Source: Mageeibacillus sp. UBA5734
GTDB lineage: Bacteria > Bacillota > Clostridia > Saccharofermentanales > UBA5734
Length of the DNA stretch: 64,000 nucleotides
NCBI GenBank assembly: GCA_002419365.1
Contig: DIGA01000095.1
Span: forward strand, 50,192 to 114,191
Direction: 5' to 3'
Part shown: in pieces, positions 17,004 through 26,068 of the stretch
How positions within the stretch are numbered: position 1 is the first letter of the stretch
How the letters are laid out: every line of letters begins with the position of its first letter
Translations under genes and position numbers: made by a program
Notes under the pieces: generated by a model
Database searches by the model: none
Seen by the model: only the letters and a program-made list of their open reading frames with translations
What the model was told of the DNA's origin: nothing

Positions 17004-18335
17004 CTACCTCGCAAGGTTTGTTGTGGGATCTATCGAATGGTTCTGAAGGATCCGTGGTTTGAGCAGGTCAACCAGAACTCTGTAACGGTAGGCTGAGCGG
17101 GGATGATCGGCATGGACTTCGTAGACCAGGTTCGTCCGGGCATCCTGGAACTGCAGTGTCTGAGGACCGTGAACCGCGATGAATCGGATCTGTTCGAGCG
17201 GAAATTCCAGAGCGGTATGGTCGGCAGGCTGGACAGGCTGGGTTGGTTGACTGGGCTGGGCTGGCCGGTCGGGCCGGAAAACGAGGCGGTCCGAATAGAG
17301 GGCCAGCTGGCCGTGCAGCGCCTTTTCGGCGTGGCTTGCCCGTTGCACGACTGACAGCGTTTCACCCTCATCCGTAAAAAAGGGAGTCACCTGGTGCGTC
17401 CGGAGGATGTCTGCCTGGGCCAGCCAGCGCTTGAGGTACTCGAGTTGGAACTGGTCGAAAGCCTTCACATGCGGGAGAGCTGCCAGATGGGTGGAGGCAT
17501 CGGTGTAGAAATAACCATCTTCGCCATAACGGGTGGTGAATCCACAGGTACAGGACAGGCGATCCTCCTTCGAACGCAGGGTGTTCAGCCGATGGCAATC
17601 TGGACAGACAAAGAGGACACGCTCAAGGTATTCAGCGAGACGCTTGCCTTTGAAAAGCTGGACGGGGATGGCGTGGTCATTGAGAGAGTCGCGGTAAGGA
17701 TCTGCGTCGAGTTCTTGCTGGATGATCTGCAGCAAAGCTTCCGGTGTCATCGCCTTGATCTCATCGACACTGAGCGCACGGACAACGCGACCACTCATGG
17801 TGCCACGGCGTGTGGTGACACCCCAACGTGGCCGAGTCAGATAACCACCCTCAAACCGGAACAACAGGACTGGCAGCTTCAGCGCACGTGCCAGCTTGGC
17901 CGTGCCGAGATGAATGGGCATCTCCGGACCGGTGAAGGAGCCATTCCCCGAAGGAAACAGGCCAATCGTGCCCCCTTCCCTGCTGATCGCTGCCATCTGG
18001 TGGATCGCTTTCAAATCGAGCTGAGCCTTGACAATCGGAATCGGGGCCGCCAGGCACTGGATCACTTTGCTGGCCAAGCCCCAGCGGAAAATGTGGTCGC
18101 TGGCCACGAAATAGATTGGCTGGCGAAAGCTCAGGGCCAGCAAGATGGGATCGACAGCTCCGTTGTGGTTGGAAAGGATCAGGTAAGGCTGGTTTGGGTC
18201 CTCCTCGCGGTAGCGCTCGCCGTGGTACCTATACGACCAACCATAATACAGCCGCAAAATCGGACGCAGCAAAGTCTGGGCGGCTCGATGCTGCCAACGG
18301 ATCCACGGGCTCGTTTTTTCAACAGATTTTCTCAT
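17004..18335 (-). CDS. PlsC-type acyltransferase with C-terminal zinc ribbon
   Basis: About 443 residues. The N-terminal lysophospholipid acyltransferase domain has the catalytic HX4D motif in SNHNGAVDP (H57, D62), but the usual FPEGTRS box reads FPSGNGS (about 127-133), losing the conserved glutamate. After residue 240 comes a zinc-ribbon-like CPDC...CTC cluster (C244, C247, C262, C264), then a beta-rich PH-like tail broken by a Pro/Gln/Thr-rich insert. It probably acylates a glycerolipid at the membrane. ATG 18335 and GTG 18374 are both possible and neither has a clear ribosome site. It lies between HAD phosphatases and a transporter gene on the same strand. Confidence 0.75.
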   Translation of the reverse strand: MRKSVEKTSPWIRWQHRAAQTLLRPILRLYYGWSYRYHGERYREEDPNQPYLILSNHNGAVDPILLALSFRQPIYFVASDHIFRWGLASKVIQCLAAPIPIVKAQLDLKAIHQMAAISREGGTIGLFPSGNGSFTGPEMPIHLGTAKLARALKLPVLLFRFEGGYLTRPRWGVTTRRGTMSGRVVRALSVDEIKAMTPEALLQIIQQELDADPYRDSLNDHAIPVQLFKGKRLAEYLERVLFVCPDCHRLNTLRSKEDRLSCTCGFTTRYGEDGYFYTDASTHLAALPHVKAFDQFQLEYLKRWLAQADILRTHQVTPFFTDEGETLSVVQRASHAEKALHGQLALYSDRLVFRPDRPAQPSQPTQPVQPADHTALEFPLEQIRFIAVHGPQTLQFQDARTNLVYEVHADHPRSAYRYRVLVDLLKPRILQNHSIDPTTNLAR

Positions 18336-18398
18336 TTGATAAGAATAGCTCTGAATGGGATGCGAGCTCAACACGGGATTGTAAATTTTCTGTGACTC

Positions 18399-19067
18399 CT
18401 ACTGGTGTCCCGTCACATGGTCAAACACATCCCTGAGATCATCCACCACAAAGTCAGCGCCGGCCGCACGGAGTTCTTCGGCTGTGTGGGCGGAAGTGAA
18501 TCCAATCACCACCATATGGGCTGCATTGCCGGCGATGACGCCGCTGGTGGAATCTTCGATGACCAGGCAGTCGGACGGACTAACGCCGAGGCGCTCGGCA
18601 GCCAGAAGGTAGATATCCGGGAAAGGCTTTTTGCGTTCGAGGTCACTGCCGGTGAGCACGGTGTCGAAAGTCTGTGCAGGCAGGCTGAGCACGCTGAGAT
18701 TCGCCTCGACTTTGATTCTCTCCGAACTGCTGGCCACTGCGATCCGGTAGCCCCGCGCTTTCAGACTGAGCACGAGGTCCTGGACGCCTGGGAAAGGCCG
18801 CACATAGCGCTGCGCCAAATCGATGTATTTGGCATAAATGTGAGTCCGGATCGTGTTGTCAAAAACCAGGCCGTATTTCTGGGCAACCTGGCCGAAATAG
18901 TCCTGTTCGCCCTGCCCGATGTAGGGCAGGAAATCATCGGCCGTAGCTGGTGCGCCGTAGTCCTGGTAGGCGAGCGCCGAGATCTCAGCCATGGCGGGTT
19001 CGGAATCGACGAGTACGCCGTCACAGTCGAAGAGGATGGCAACGGGGGTAGTTCGTTGAATTGTCAT
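18399..19067 (-). CDS. HAD phosphatase, beta-phosphoglucomutase-like subfamily
   Basis: A 222-residue enzyme with motif I FDCDGVLVDSEP (nucleophile aspartate near residue 14), motif II VASSS near 115, motif III lysines in LERKKPFPDIY, and motif IV LVIEDSTSGVIAG near 170. The small helical cap after motif I is C1 type. The DGVLVDSEP form is typical of sugar-phosphate phosphatases and phosphomutases of the YcjU/GphP group. AAAGGACG precedes the ATG at 19067. It lies next to a second HAD gene with low similarity, so an old duplication is possible. Confidence 0.85.
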   Translation of the reverse strand: MTIQRTTPVAILFDCDGVLVDSEPAMAEISALAYQDYGAPATADDFLPYIGQGEQDYFGQVAQKYGLVFDNTIRTHIYAKYIDLAQRYVRPFPGVQDLVLSLKARGYRIAVASSSERIKVEANLSVLSLPAQTFDTVLTGSDLERKKPFPDIYLLAAERLGVSPSDCLVIEDSTSGVIAGNAAHMVVIGFTSAHTAEELRAAGADFVVDDLRDVFDHVTGHQ

Positions 19068-19080
19068 AGCGTCCTTTCAA

Positions 19081-19096
19081 AACGCACGCGTGCGTT
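19081..19096. promoter_or_regulatory. 16-base perfect palindrome between two HAD genes
   Basis: AACGCACGCGTGCGTT is fully self-complementary. It lies 14 bases upstream of the start of the downstream HAD gene, next to its ribosome site. No uridine run follows, so an operator or translation-blocking hairpin is more plausible than a terminator. Confidence 0.5.
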
Positions 19097-19116
19097 GATT
19101 GTGCGTTTCCGTGTGT

Positions 19117-19776
19117 TTACAACTGACCGATCAATTCCTCCAGGCTGCCCACATAGAGATCGGCCACCTCCTGCAAGTGCGCGGCGTGTGGTGCATTCGC
19201 AGCATCCTCCACGCCTATGACCCGGAATCCGGCAATTTTGGCGGTGCAGGCAGCAAAATAAGCGTCCTCAATCACGACGCAGTCGGCTGGCGCGACGCCC
19301 AGTTGGCGGGTTATTTCGAGCCAGATCGCGGGTTCATGCTTGCCAACACCGACATCCTCGAACGTCACCAAGGTATCGATCATGGAGGCCACATCGCGCC
19401 GTTGCAGTGCCAGTTCGACGATCGCTCGTTCCGACATCGTGGCAATCGCAACTTTTTTGCCGCGCCGTTTCAAGTCAGCCAGCAGCGCGAGGGCTCCCGG
19501 CTTGTAGGACAGATCGTTCTGGAAAGCTTCACGTGCTTGCTGCTCCCAGTTTGCAAAGATATCGTCAACCGTACCGAGGACCGGGTAGTGCAGCGCCTGG
19601 TACTCGGCCACTTCGCGCATGGTCATTTCCGGCAGGTGCCGCAGCAGATCCTCGTCCGGTTCAATGCCGTGCCGGGCCAGCTCGCTCAGGGCCAGACCGT
19701 CCCAGAAGGGCATGGAGTCGAGCAAGGTGCCGTCAAAGTCGAAGATGATCACGCTGGGATTAAGGAAGATACTCAT
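19117..19776 (-). CDS. HAD-superfamily phosphatase
   Basis: A 219-residue protein with motif I FDFDGTLLDSMPFW, motif II IATMSERAIV near 105, motif III VGKHEPAIWLE, and motif IV VVIEDAYFAACTAK near 165. The methionine after DS and the tyrosine in motif IV suggest a YqaB- or phosphoglycolate-phosphatase-like group, but specificity is open. ATG 19776 is chosen because AGGAGGCG lies just upstream; the frame could open at 19815 without such a site. It is divergent from the response regulator gene at 19909. Confidence 0.83.
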   Translation of the reverse strand: MSIFLNPSVIIFDFDGTLLDSMPFWDGLALSELARHGIEPDEDLLRHLPEMTMREVAEYQALHYPVLGTVDDIFANWEQQAREAFQNDLSYKPGALALLADLKRRGKKVAIATMSERAIVELALQRRDVASMIDTLVTFEDVGVGKHEPAIWLEITRQLGVAPADCVVIEDAYFAACTAKIAGFRVIGVEDAANAPHAAHLQEVADLYVGSLEELIGQL

Positions 19777-19908
19777 GGCTCGCCTCCTGTCAAATCCTCG
19801 TTCGCATTTTATCACACCTCATCTCATCCAGCCGGAAACAGATCATGATACAATCAGAATACTTGTTTGAAAACTTGACACCGAAGTTTTTTCAAAGGAC
19901 GGTTTTCC

Positions 19909-20757
19909 ATGGGTAAAAACATCCGTATTTTCATTGTCGAAGATGAAGATCAATCCAGACTCGGTCTGGTAGACCTGATTGCCAGCCTCGATCCAGAAGC
20001 AGTGGTGGTCGGTCAGGCTGCAAACGGCCGGCAAGCGTTGAGTAGCATTGTCCACCTGCGGCCGGATCTGGTATTTACAGACATCCGTATGCCGATGATG
20101 GATGGACTCGCCCTGATCCGAGCTGTCAGGGAGCGAATTTCCGATCATCAGATTGATTTTGTCATTACTAGTGCCTTTACCGACTTTTCCTATGCCAAGG
20201 CAGCCATGTCCCTGGGCGTCCGGGAGTATCTGGTCAAACCCGTCGATGCGGAATCGATTGCGGCAATTTTGCGCCACGTGCGGCAAGCCAAGTGCCAGAA
20301 TGGCACCGTTTCTGTTTCCAGTCCAGTTCACATGGAGAATCCGCTATCCGGCCATAAGCAGTTCAATCTGGCAAACATGGAGCACTCCCCTGATAAAGGC
20401 AGGGAGCTGGAAAGCAAGGATGACTTGCACCCTCTGATCCGCAAGGCGTTGCCGATCATCGCTGAGCGATATGCCAGCGCACTGAGCCTGGAGGAAATTT
20501 CCAACCAGCTGTCGATCACTCCTGAGTACTTCAGCTATTTGTTTCATCGCAACATGGGGATCAATTTCTCCGGCTACCTGAAAAATTTCCGGGTTGCCAT
20601 GGCCTGTCAGCTGTTTTGTGATGAACACTATAAAGTCTATGAGGTGGCGGAAAAAGTCGGCTACGCTGATACCAAGTATTTTTGCCGGGTCTTTCGCGAC
20701 GTCACCGGACTGACCCCGACCGACTATGTCCGGCGCTACAACTTGGGCAACAAATAA
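19909..20757 (+). CDS. YesN-type response regulator with AraC output domain (locus A)
   Basis: A 282-residue regulator. The receiver domain (about 5-120) has acidic residues VEDED, phosphoacceptor D58 in TDIRMPMMDG, and conserved K110 in YLVKPVD. After a linker, residues about 185-280 form a double helix-turn-helix (LEEISNQLSITPEYFSYLF, then VAEKVGYADTKYFCRVFR and GLTPTDYVRRY). It lacks the long middle region usual in YesN proteins. Its partner kinase is probably the product at 24182-26047, placed after the transporter genes, so the pair brackets the ABC system it should control. AAAGGA precedes the ATG. Confidence 0.9.
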   Translation: MGKNIRIFIVEDEDQSRLGLVDLIASLDPEAVVVGQAANGRQALSSIVHLRPDLVFTDIRMPMMDGLALIRAVRERISDHQIDFVITSAFTDFSYAKAAMSLGVREYLVKPVDAESIAAILRHVRQAKCQNGTVSVSSPVHMENPLSGHKQFNLANMEHSPDKGRELESKDDLHPLIRKALPIIAERYASALSLEEISNQLSITPEYFSYLFHRNMGINFSGYLKNFRVAMACQLFCDEHYKVYEVAEKVGYADTKYFCRVFRDVTGLTPTDYVRRYNLGNK

Positions 20758-20857
20758 CAACCCGACTGACTCCACCTTGGGCAGGAATTGTGCTTAAAAA
20801 TGTCCACCATTCTTAAAAAGTGACTCTAAAATAATCCTCCCTTCTTAATTTTGTGCA

Positions 20858-20904
20858 TTTTGCAAAAAGGCTGGGTCAAATAGAATGGCTACATGATGCA
20901 TCAT
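20858..20904 (+). promoter_or_regulatory. Candidate promoter of the locus A transporter operon
   Basis: TTTGCA (20859-20864) and TAGAAT (20881-20886), 16 bases apart, form a plausible promoter about 75 bases before the binding-protein gene. The -35 sits in the palindrome TTTTGCAAAA (20858-20867). A second perfect palindrome, ATGATGCATCAT (20893-20904), falls at the expected transcription start. Both could bind the regulator encoded upstream. Confidence 0.5.
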
Positions 20905-20961
20905 AACAATAACCAACCTGACTTTTCCCAGCATGTCCTTAAATATTGAAGGAGGATACTC

Positions 20962-22251
20962 ATGAAACATTTGAGACTTATTGCGCTCCTCGTCACAGTC
21001 ACGATGCTGACTGTCCTGCTAGCAGCATGCTCTGGAACAGCAACAACCGCAGCGCCCGCTGCTAACAGCTCGGAGACGAGTGCCGCGGCCGCGACAACCG
21101 CTGCGCCCACCGGCGAAGTGGTCGAGCTCGAACTCTGGCATTACTTCTCCGGTCCCGATGGCGATGTGTTTGACAGCATGGTTGAACAATTCAATGCCCA
21201 GAACACGGGCATTCACGTGACTTCGACATTTGTCACCCGTGAAGACCTGATGAAACAATACACCATGGGTGCTCTTTCGGGCGAACTGCCGGACATCGGC
21301 ATGGTCGACAACCCGGACATGGCTTCCTTCATCACCATGGGTGTCTATGAAGACATCACAGCCCAAGTCGAGGCTTGGGGCGAAAAAGACAAATTCTTCG
21401 AAGGTCCCTTGAAGAGCTGCACCCAGGATGGCAAGATCTATGGTCTGCCGCACAACTCCAACTGCCTGGCTCTGTTCTACAACAAGAAAATGCTGGCTGA
21501 TGCCGGCGTCGCCGTGCCCACCACCTGGGCTGAACTCGAAGCCGCAGCCGCCAAGCTGTCTGGCAATGGCACCTATGGCCTGTCCATGTCAGCTGTCAAA
21601 AATGAAGAAGGCACCTTCCAATTCATCCCCTGGTTCCTGTCTTCCGGCGGTACGATCGAAGATCTAGGCGGTGCCAACACCGTCAAGGCCCTGTCCTTCC
21701 TCGATGGCCTGATTGAAAAAGGCTATATGAGCAAAGACGTCATCAACTGGACTCAAAGTGATGCCAAATCCCAGTTCGTCGGCGGCAAAGCTGCCATGAT
21801 GATCAATGGACCCTGGCAGGTCCCGGTTCTGGCTGAAGAAGCACCTGACCTCGAATACGGCGTAGCCCTGGTCCCGAAAGACACGACCTATGCTTCTGTT
21901 CTCGGCGGCGAAAACTTTGGTGTCTGCACCGGTGCCAATGTCGAGGCCAGCTTCGAAGTCCTCAAGTTCCTGATGGACGACCAGAATCTCGCTGACTTCT
22001 GTGAAAAAGGCGGCAAGTTCCCACCACGCAGCGATTCGATCACCTACAAGGACGTCTGGACCAAGGATCCTATCTACAGTGTGTTCAGCGAAGGCATGCC
22101 GTACGCCATGCCACGTGGTCCGCATCCGCGCTGGCCGGAAATCTCCAACGCCATGAGCAACGCCATGCACGAGGCATTCACGGATGCCAAGACACCTGAG
22201 CAGGCGATGAAAGATGCTGCTGACAAAGTCAACTCGCTTTTGAACGCCTGA
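20962..22251 (+). CDS. ABC sugar-binding lipoprotein, family 1 (locus A)
   Basis: A 429-residue extracellular receptor for a CUT1 importer. The signal peptide ends in LLAAC with lipid cysteine at 23, then an Ala/Thr/Ser-rich linker to about residue 50. The mature part follows the MalE-type pattern: LELWHYFSGPD, AQNTGIHV, LPDIGMVDNPDM, LPHNSNCLALFYNKKML, GKAAMMINGPWQ. AAGGAGG precedes the ATG. The permeases follow after a hairpin. With two GH31 enzymes in the operon, an alpha-xylose-containing oligosaccharide is a reasonable ligand, by inference. Confidence 0.92.
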   Translation: MKHLRLIALLVTVTMLTVLLAACSGTATTAAPAANSSETSAAAATTAAPTGEVVELELWHYFSGPDGDVFDSMVEQFNAQNTGIHVTSTFVTREDLMKQYTMGALSGELPDIGMVDNPDMASFITMGVYEDITAQVEAWGEKDKFFEGPLKSCTQDGKIYGLPHNSNCLALFYNKKMLADAGVAVPTTWAELEAAAAKLSGNGTYGLSMSAVKNEEGTFQFIPWFLSSGGTIEDLGGANTVKALSFLDGLIEKGYMSKDVINWTQSDAKSQFVGGKAAMMINGPWQVPVLAEEAPDLEYGVALVPKDTTYASVLGGENFGVCTGANVEASFEVLKFLMDDQNLADFCEKGGKFPPRSDSITYKDVWTKDPIYSVFSEGMPYAMPRGPHPRWPEISNAMSNAMHEAFTDAKTPEQAMKDAADKVNSLLNA

Positions 22252-22282
22252 TGAACGTTGCGTCTTGATCCACGATCTTGGT

Positions 22283-22313
22283 CCCTCAGGCGGTCCAGCG
22301 GGCTGCCTGAGGG
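22283..22313 (+). terminator. Intercistronic stem-loop after the locus A binding-protein gene
   Basis: CCCTCAGGC (22283-22291) and GCCTGAGGG (22305-22313) pair over nine bases around a 13-base loop. No uridine run follows, so partial termination or 3'-end protection of the binding-protein mRNA is more likely than full termination. Confidence 0.7.
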
Positions 22314-22341
22314 TCAAATCCTGACCTGGAGGGAGTACAAC

Positions 22342-23253
22342 GTGTTTGCGAAAAGCAGTCTCTATAATGAACGCGAGGCCAGGACCGGTTTTCTGTTTGT
22401 CATGCCTGCTCTGCTCTTCATGGTGTTCATGATCGGCTATCCTCTGATCTACAATTTCCAGATGAGCATGAGTAACCTGGATGTCCGCTCCTTCAAAGGC
22501 AATACCTCGGAAGTCGTCGGTCTGGAGAATTACATCACCCTGTTCAAAGACGAAGTTTTTGTGCAGGCGCTGGCGCAGACGTTCACATTCACGATCTGGA
22601 ACCTGATCATCCAGTTCACGCTTGGTTTTGCCCTGGCCATCTTTTTCAACAAGAAATTCCATCTGGCTGGTCCGATCCGGGGCATGATCATCATCAGCTG
22701 GATGATGCCCATGAGCGTCACCGGCCTTTTGTTCAAGAACATGTTCGGAACCGAGGACGGTGTCATCAATGACTTGCTCGTCCGGCTGGGCCTGATGGCC
22801 CAGAACATGCCCATCGGCTGGATGATCGATGGCAAGTTTGCCCTCTGGTCGGTCATCGTGGCCAATTGCTGGGTCGGTATCCCGTTCAACATGCTCTTGT
22901 TGACGACAGGCATGACCAGCATCCCCGAGGAGGTCTACGAGAGTGCCGCCATTGACGGAGCCAATTCCTTCCAACGTTTCTGGCACCTGACCGTTCCGCT
23001 GCTAAAGCCAGCGATCCTGTCTGTCCTGATGCTGGGATTCATCTACACCTTCAAAGTGTTTGACCTGGTTTTCATCATGACTCAGGGCGGACCGCTCAAT
23101 GCGACGGAAGTCCTGTCGACATTCTCTTACAAGCTATCCTTTACCGAATATCGCTTTGGCTTGGGGGCGACGGGTGCTGTCATCTTGTTCCTGAACTTGA
23201 TGATTGTAGGCATCTTCTACCTGCGCCTGATCCGGCATGAGGAGGTTGCCTGA
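22342..23253 (+). CDS. CUT1 ABC transporter permease, MalF-like (locus A)
   Basis: About 303 residues with six predicted membrane helices. The cytoplasmic EAA loop reads EEVYESAAIDGANSFQRF and would dock the ATPase. GTG at 22342 is the best start because GGAGGGA lies about eight bases upstream; the frame is open from 22258, but that region is the hairpin. It overlaps no neighbour and is followed immediately by the second permease. Confidence 0.9.
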   Translation: MFAKSSLYNEREARTGFLFVMPALLFMVFMIGYPLIYNFQMSMSNLDVRSFKGNTSEVVGLENYITLFKDEVFVQALAQTFTFTIWNLIIQFTLGFALAIFFNKKFHLAGPIRGMIIISWMMPMSVTGLLFKNMFGTEDGVINDLLVRLGLMAQNMPIGWMIDGKFALWSVIVANCWVGIPFNMLLLTTGMTSIPEEVYESAAIDGANSFQRFWHLTVPLLKPAILSVLMLGFIYTFKVFDLVFIMTQGGPLNATEVLSTFSYKLSFTEYRFGLGATGAVILFLNLMIVGIFYLRLIRHEEVA

Positions 23254-24144
23254 ATGAACATGGACTATGTCGATACCTCCTTTGATCGCCCAGCCGTCAA
23301 GGTTGTGGCAATCGAATCCGCGAAAACGCGCCGGGTCAAGGTCCTGATGAATGTCTTTGCCGTCCTGATTGCCTGCCTGTTCCTGTTTCCGTTCTACTGG
23401 CTGTTGATCAACTCGTTCAAGACTGAGCTGGAGGTTTTCTCCAAGGTTACGTACTGGCCACAGCAGTGGACCATCAAGCCCTGGCAGATCCAATTCCAGG
23501 ACAAGGATTTCTTCCGGTCGCTGCGGAACAGCTTCACCATCGCCTCCCTGGCCATGACCGTCTCTTTTGTCCTCGGCGTGCCAGCAGCTTACGGTATCGG
23601 CCGGTTTGCGGTTCCCGGCAAAAAGGGGATCCTCCTGACCTTCCTGGTCACCCAGATGATGCCTGCCTCGCTGCTCCTGACCCCTTTGTACCTGACGTTC
23701 ACCCGGATGCAGCTTTTGAACAGCTATCTGGCGCCGGCCCTGGCCGTGGCCTCCGGTTCGATCCCATTCATCGTCGTCACACTGCGCCCCTATTTCCTGT
23801 CGGTGCCCAAGTCCCTGGACGATGCTGCGCGGATCGATGGCTGCAATGCGGTGACTTCCTTTTTCCTGATCATGGTCCCGGTCATCCGGACCGGTCTGAT
23901 CACCATCATCGTCATCAGTTTCCTGCATGGCTGGAATGACCTGATCTATTCCATGACCTTCAATGTCAGTGCCGACATGCGTCCTTTGACGGCCAATATT
24001 TACAAATTCATGGACAAATACGGCTTGAAATGGAATAACATCATGGCATATGGCGTCATTCTGGTCACTCCTGTCACCCTGATGTTTGTATTTCTCCAGA
24101 AATACATCATTGGTGGCCTGACATCGGGTGCGGTGAAGGAGTAG
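23254..24144 (+). CDS. CUT1 ABC transporter permease, MalG-like (locus A)
   Basis: A 296-residue inner-membrane subunit with six predicted helices. The EAA loop reads SLDDAARIDGCNAVTSFF. The ATG abuts the stop of the first permease, with GAGGAGG upstream inside that gene, so translation is coupled. It pairs with the first permease to form the channel. No ATP-binding subunit is encoded in this locus. Confidence 0.9.
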   Translation: MNMDYVDTSFDRPAVKVVAIESAKTRRVKVLMNVFAVLIACLFLFPFYWLLINSFKTELEVFSKVTYWPQQWTIKPWQIQFQDKDFFRSLRNSFTIASLAMTVSFVLGVPAAYGIGRFAVPGKKGILLTFLVTQMMPASLLLTPLYLTFTRMQLLNSYLAPALAVASGSIPFIVVTLRPYFLSVPKSLDDAARIDGCNAVTSFFLIMVPVIRTGLITIIVISFLHGWNDLIYSMTFNVSADMRPLTANIYKFMDKYGLKWNNIMAYGVILVTPVTLMFVFLQKYIIGGLTSGAVKE

Positions 24145-24181
24145 CCGTCCAGCCTGACTCAGGACAAGGAGAGACGAGCGG

Positions 24182-26047
24182 ATGTTTGACAAGTACCTGC
24201 AGCCCTTGAAACAGCATCTGACCCTGCGCCTGACAGCCGCACTGGTTTCCGTTGTCTTCGTCCTGACGATCCTCTTTCTGGTCTTCATCCAGTTTTTCTA
24301 CAGCCGGACCATCCTGCACACAGCTGAGAACCTGCAAGCACAAAATCATGCCCTGCTACAGAACATTATGGCATCGCGGGTCAAGGATTATCTGGATATT
24401 TGCTACATGACAGCCATCGATGCCGAGCTGCGTGCGGACCTGGTCAGGATCACCAACCACTATCGCAATGACCTGCCGATCGTCTACAGCAGTTTACGGA
24501 GCAATCTGCAACAGTATGCCAATTTCCGGTCGGACGTCCTGGCAATCACGGCTGTGGCCATCAGTTCAGAAACCGTCCTGTACCAGAGGGTGTTTTCCGG
24601 CGATGCCAGCCGCAGCATCTGGCTCAGTCATCCATCCGGATATCTGGGCGAATTATGCAAGCAGGCCCAGAGCAGCGACCAGCTTTTTCTGGCTGTCCCT
24701 GATATCCAGATTCGAGACCGTTCCATTTTCCATGCGGTCATCGGGCTGCGCGACTACTACAACAAAAAGTCGATCGGAACCCTGATTTTCACCATCGATG
24801 CTCAACCCTTGTGTGAGAATCTCAGCTACAACTTGAAAACCCTGACCAAGACTGTCCAGTTTGCCGATCCCGAAGAACTCAAGAATATGACCCAGGCGAT
24901 GCTGGTCCTATCTTCGAGTCAGACGATTCTGGCCAGTCCTGATCTCAGCCAGGTCGGCAGTAGATTCGAGCCGCGGCCCAAGTCCAACTTGATCGAGACG
25001 AGTCTGAACCGCCAGGGTATCCAGCTGGTCAGCCAGATCGACCAACGCCAGATTCTGGGCGGGATCAACCAGTTCAGAAACACCATGCTGATGGTCATCG
25101 GCGTGACGTTGATTCTCTATCTGGTCCTGCTTAGGTTGATTTTCCGCAAAATCAGCCGATCGCTGGATCAGATCCGCAATGGACTGGATGAGGTCCGGCA
25201 CGGTTCGTTGCAAACCCGGATCGAAGTCAGCACCGAGGATGAACTGGCTGAGATTGCAGAGACGTTCAACAATATGGTCGACCGGCTGCGAGTGACCACA
25301 GCCGAACGCGAGGCCCAGGCCATGGCGCGGATCCAGGCCATCAATTTGCGTCGCGTGGCCGAAATCCAGACCCTCGAGTCGCAGATCAACTCCCACTTCC
25401 TCTACAACACCCTCAATGTCATCAACTATTCGGCGATCAAGGCCAAGGCGCTCGACGTCAGCCAGCAGATTCGCCAATTGGCCGAGGTTCTGCGCTACAT
25501 CTTCAGCAAGAGCTCGCGCATTGTCCCGCTGAGCTGTGAAATCACTTGGCTGGAGCAGTACCTGTTCCTGCAGAAGCAGCGTCAGGGCAACCTGATGACG
25601 ACGGAGATCCAGGCAGAACCCGAGGTCATGGACTGGCCAATCCGTAAATTGCTCATCCAGCCTTTTGTCGAGAATGCCATTCAGCATGGTCTGTTCGACA
25701 AAAAGACCGGCGGGGTGCTGCGGCTGAGATTCAAACGATTTCATGATGACCGGTTGCTGATCATCATCGAAGACAATGGCACGGGCATGAGCCAGAAAAA
25801 GCTGGATGAATTGCGCCGACTCTTTGCCACCCGGGAGATCCCGGATGACCTCGGGGTTGGCCTGGTCAATGCCTGGTACCGGATCCGGGCCTATTACAAC
25901 AATCAGGGTGCGGTCTATATCCAGAGCGCGCCCAATGCCGGAACCCGATTCCTGATCCTGTTGCCCCGCCTCGAGAAAAAGTCAGACCAGCCCTGGTGGC
26001 AGCCAACTGATTTTGGATCAGACGATGTGCAAGACAACCAAACTTAG
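24182..26047 (+). CDS. YesM-type sensor histidine kinase (locus A)
   Basis: A 621-residue membrane kinase. Helix one is about 18-40, an extracellular sensor domain spans about 41-298, and helix two is about 299-320. A HAMP linker follows (320-372), then the His_kinase domain with SHFLYNTLN (H405). The ATPase domain shows IQPFVENAIQHG (N box), IEDNGTGM and LGVGLVNAWYRI. AAGGAGAG precedes the ATG. It probably senses a sugar-loaded binding protein or free oligosaccharide and phosphorylates the regulator at 19909-20757. Confidence 0.92.
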   Translation: MFDKYLQPLKQHLTLRLTAALVSVVFVLTILFLVFIQFFYSRTILHTAENLQAQNHALLQNIMASRVKDYLDICYMTAIDAELRADLVRITNHYRNDLPIVYSSLRSNLQQYANFRSDVLAITAVAISSETVLYQRVFSGDASRSIWLSHPSGYLGELCKQAQSSDQLFLAVPDIQIRDRSIFHAVIGLRDYYNKKSIGTLIFTIDAQPLCENLSYNLKTLTKTVQFADPEELKNMTQAMLVLSSSQTILASPDLSQVGSRFEPRPKSNLIETSLNRQGIQLVSQIDQRQILGGINQFRNTMLMVIGVTLILYLVLLRLIFRKISRSLDQIRNGLDEVRHGSLQTRIEVSTEDELAEIAETFNNMVDRLRVTTAEREAQAMARIQAINLRRVAEIQTLESQINSHFLYNTLNVINYSAIKAKALDVSQQIRQLAEVLRYIFSKSSRIVPLSCEITWLEQYLFLQKQRQGNLMTTEIQAEPEVMDWPIRKLLIQPFVENAIQHGLFDKKTGGVLRLRFKRFHDDRLLIIIEDNGTGMSQKKLDELRRLFATREIPDDLGVGLVNAWYRIRAYYNNQGAVYIQSAPNAGTRFLILLPRLEKKSDQPWWQPTDFGSDDVQDNQT

Positions 26048-26068
26048 ATATTCCATAGGAGGACTACC

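Noticed and set aside
21664..22986. A 440-codon minus-strand open frame across the locus A binding-protein and permease genes
   Set aside because: It spans two real genes and the hairpin between them on the other strand, and reads as His/Asp/Gln-rich antisense product.
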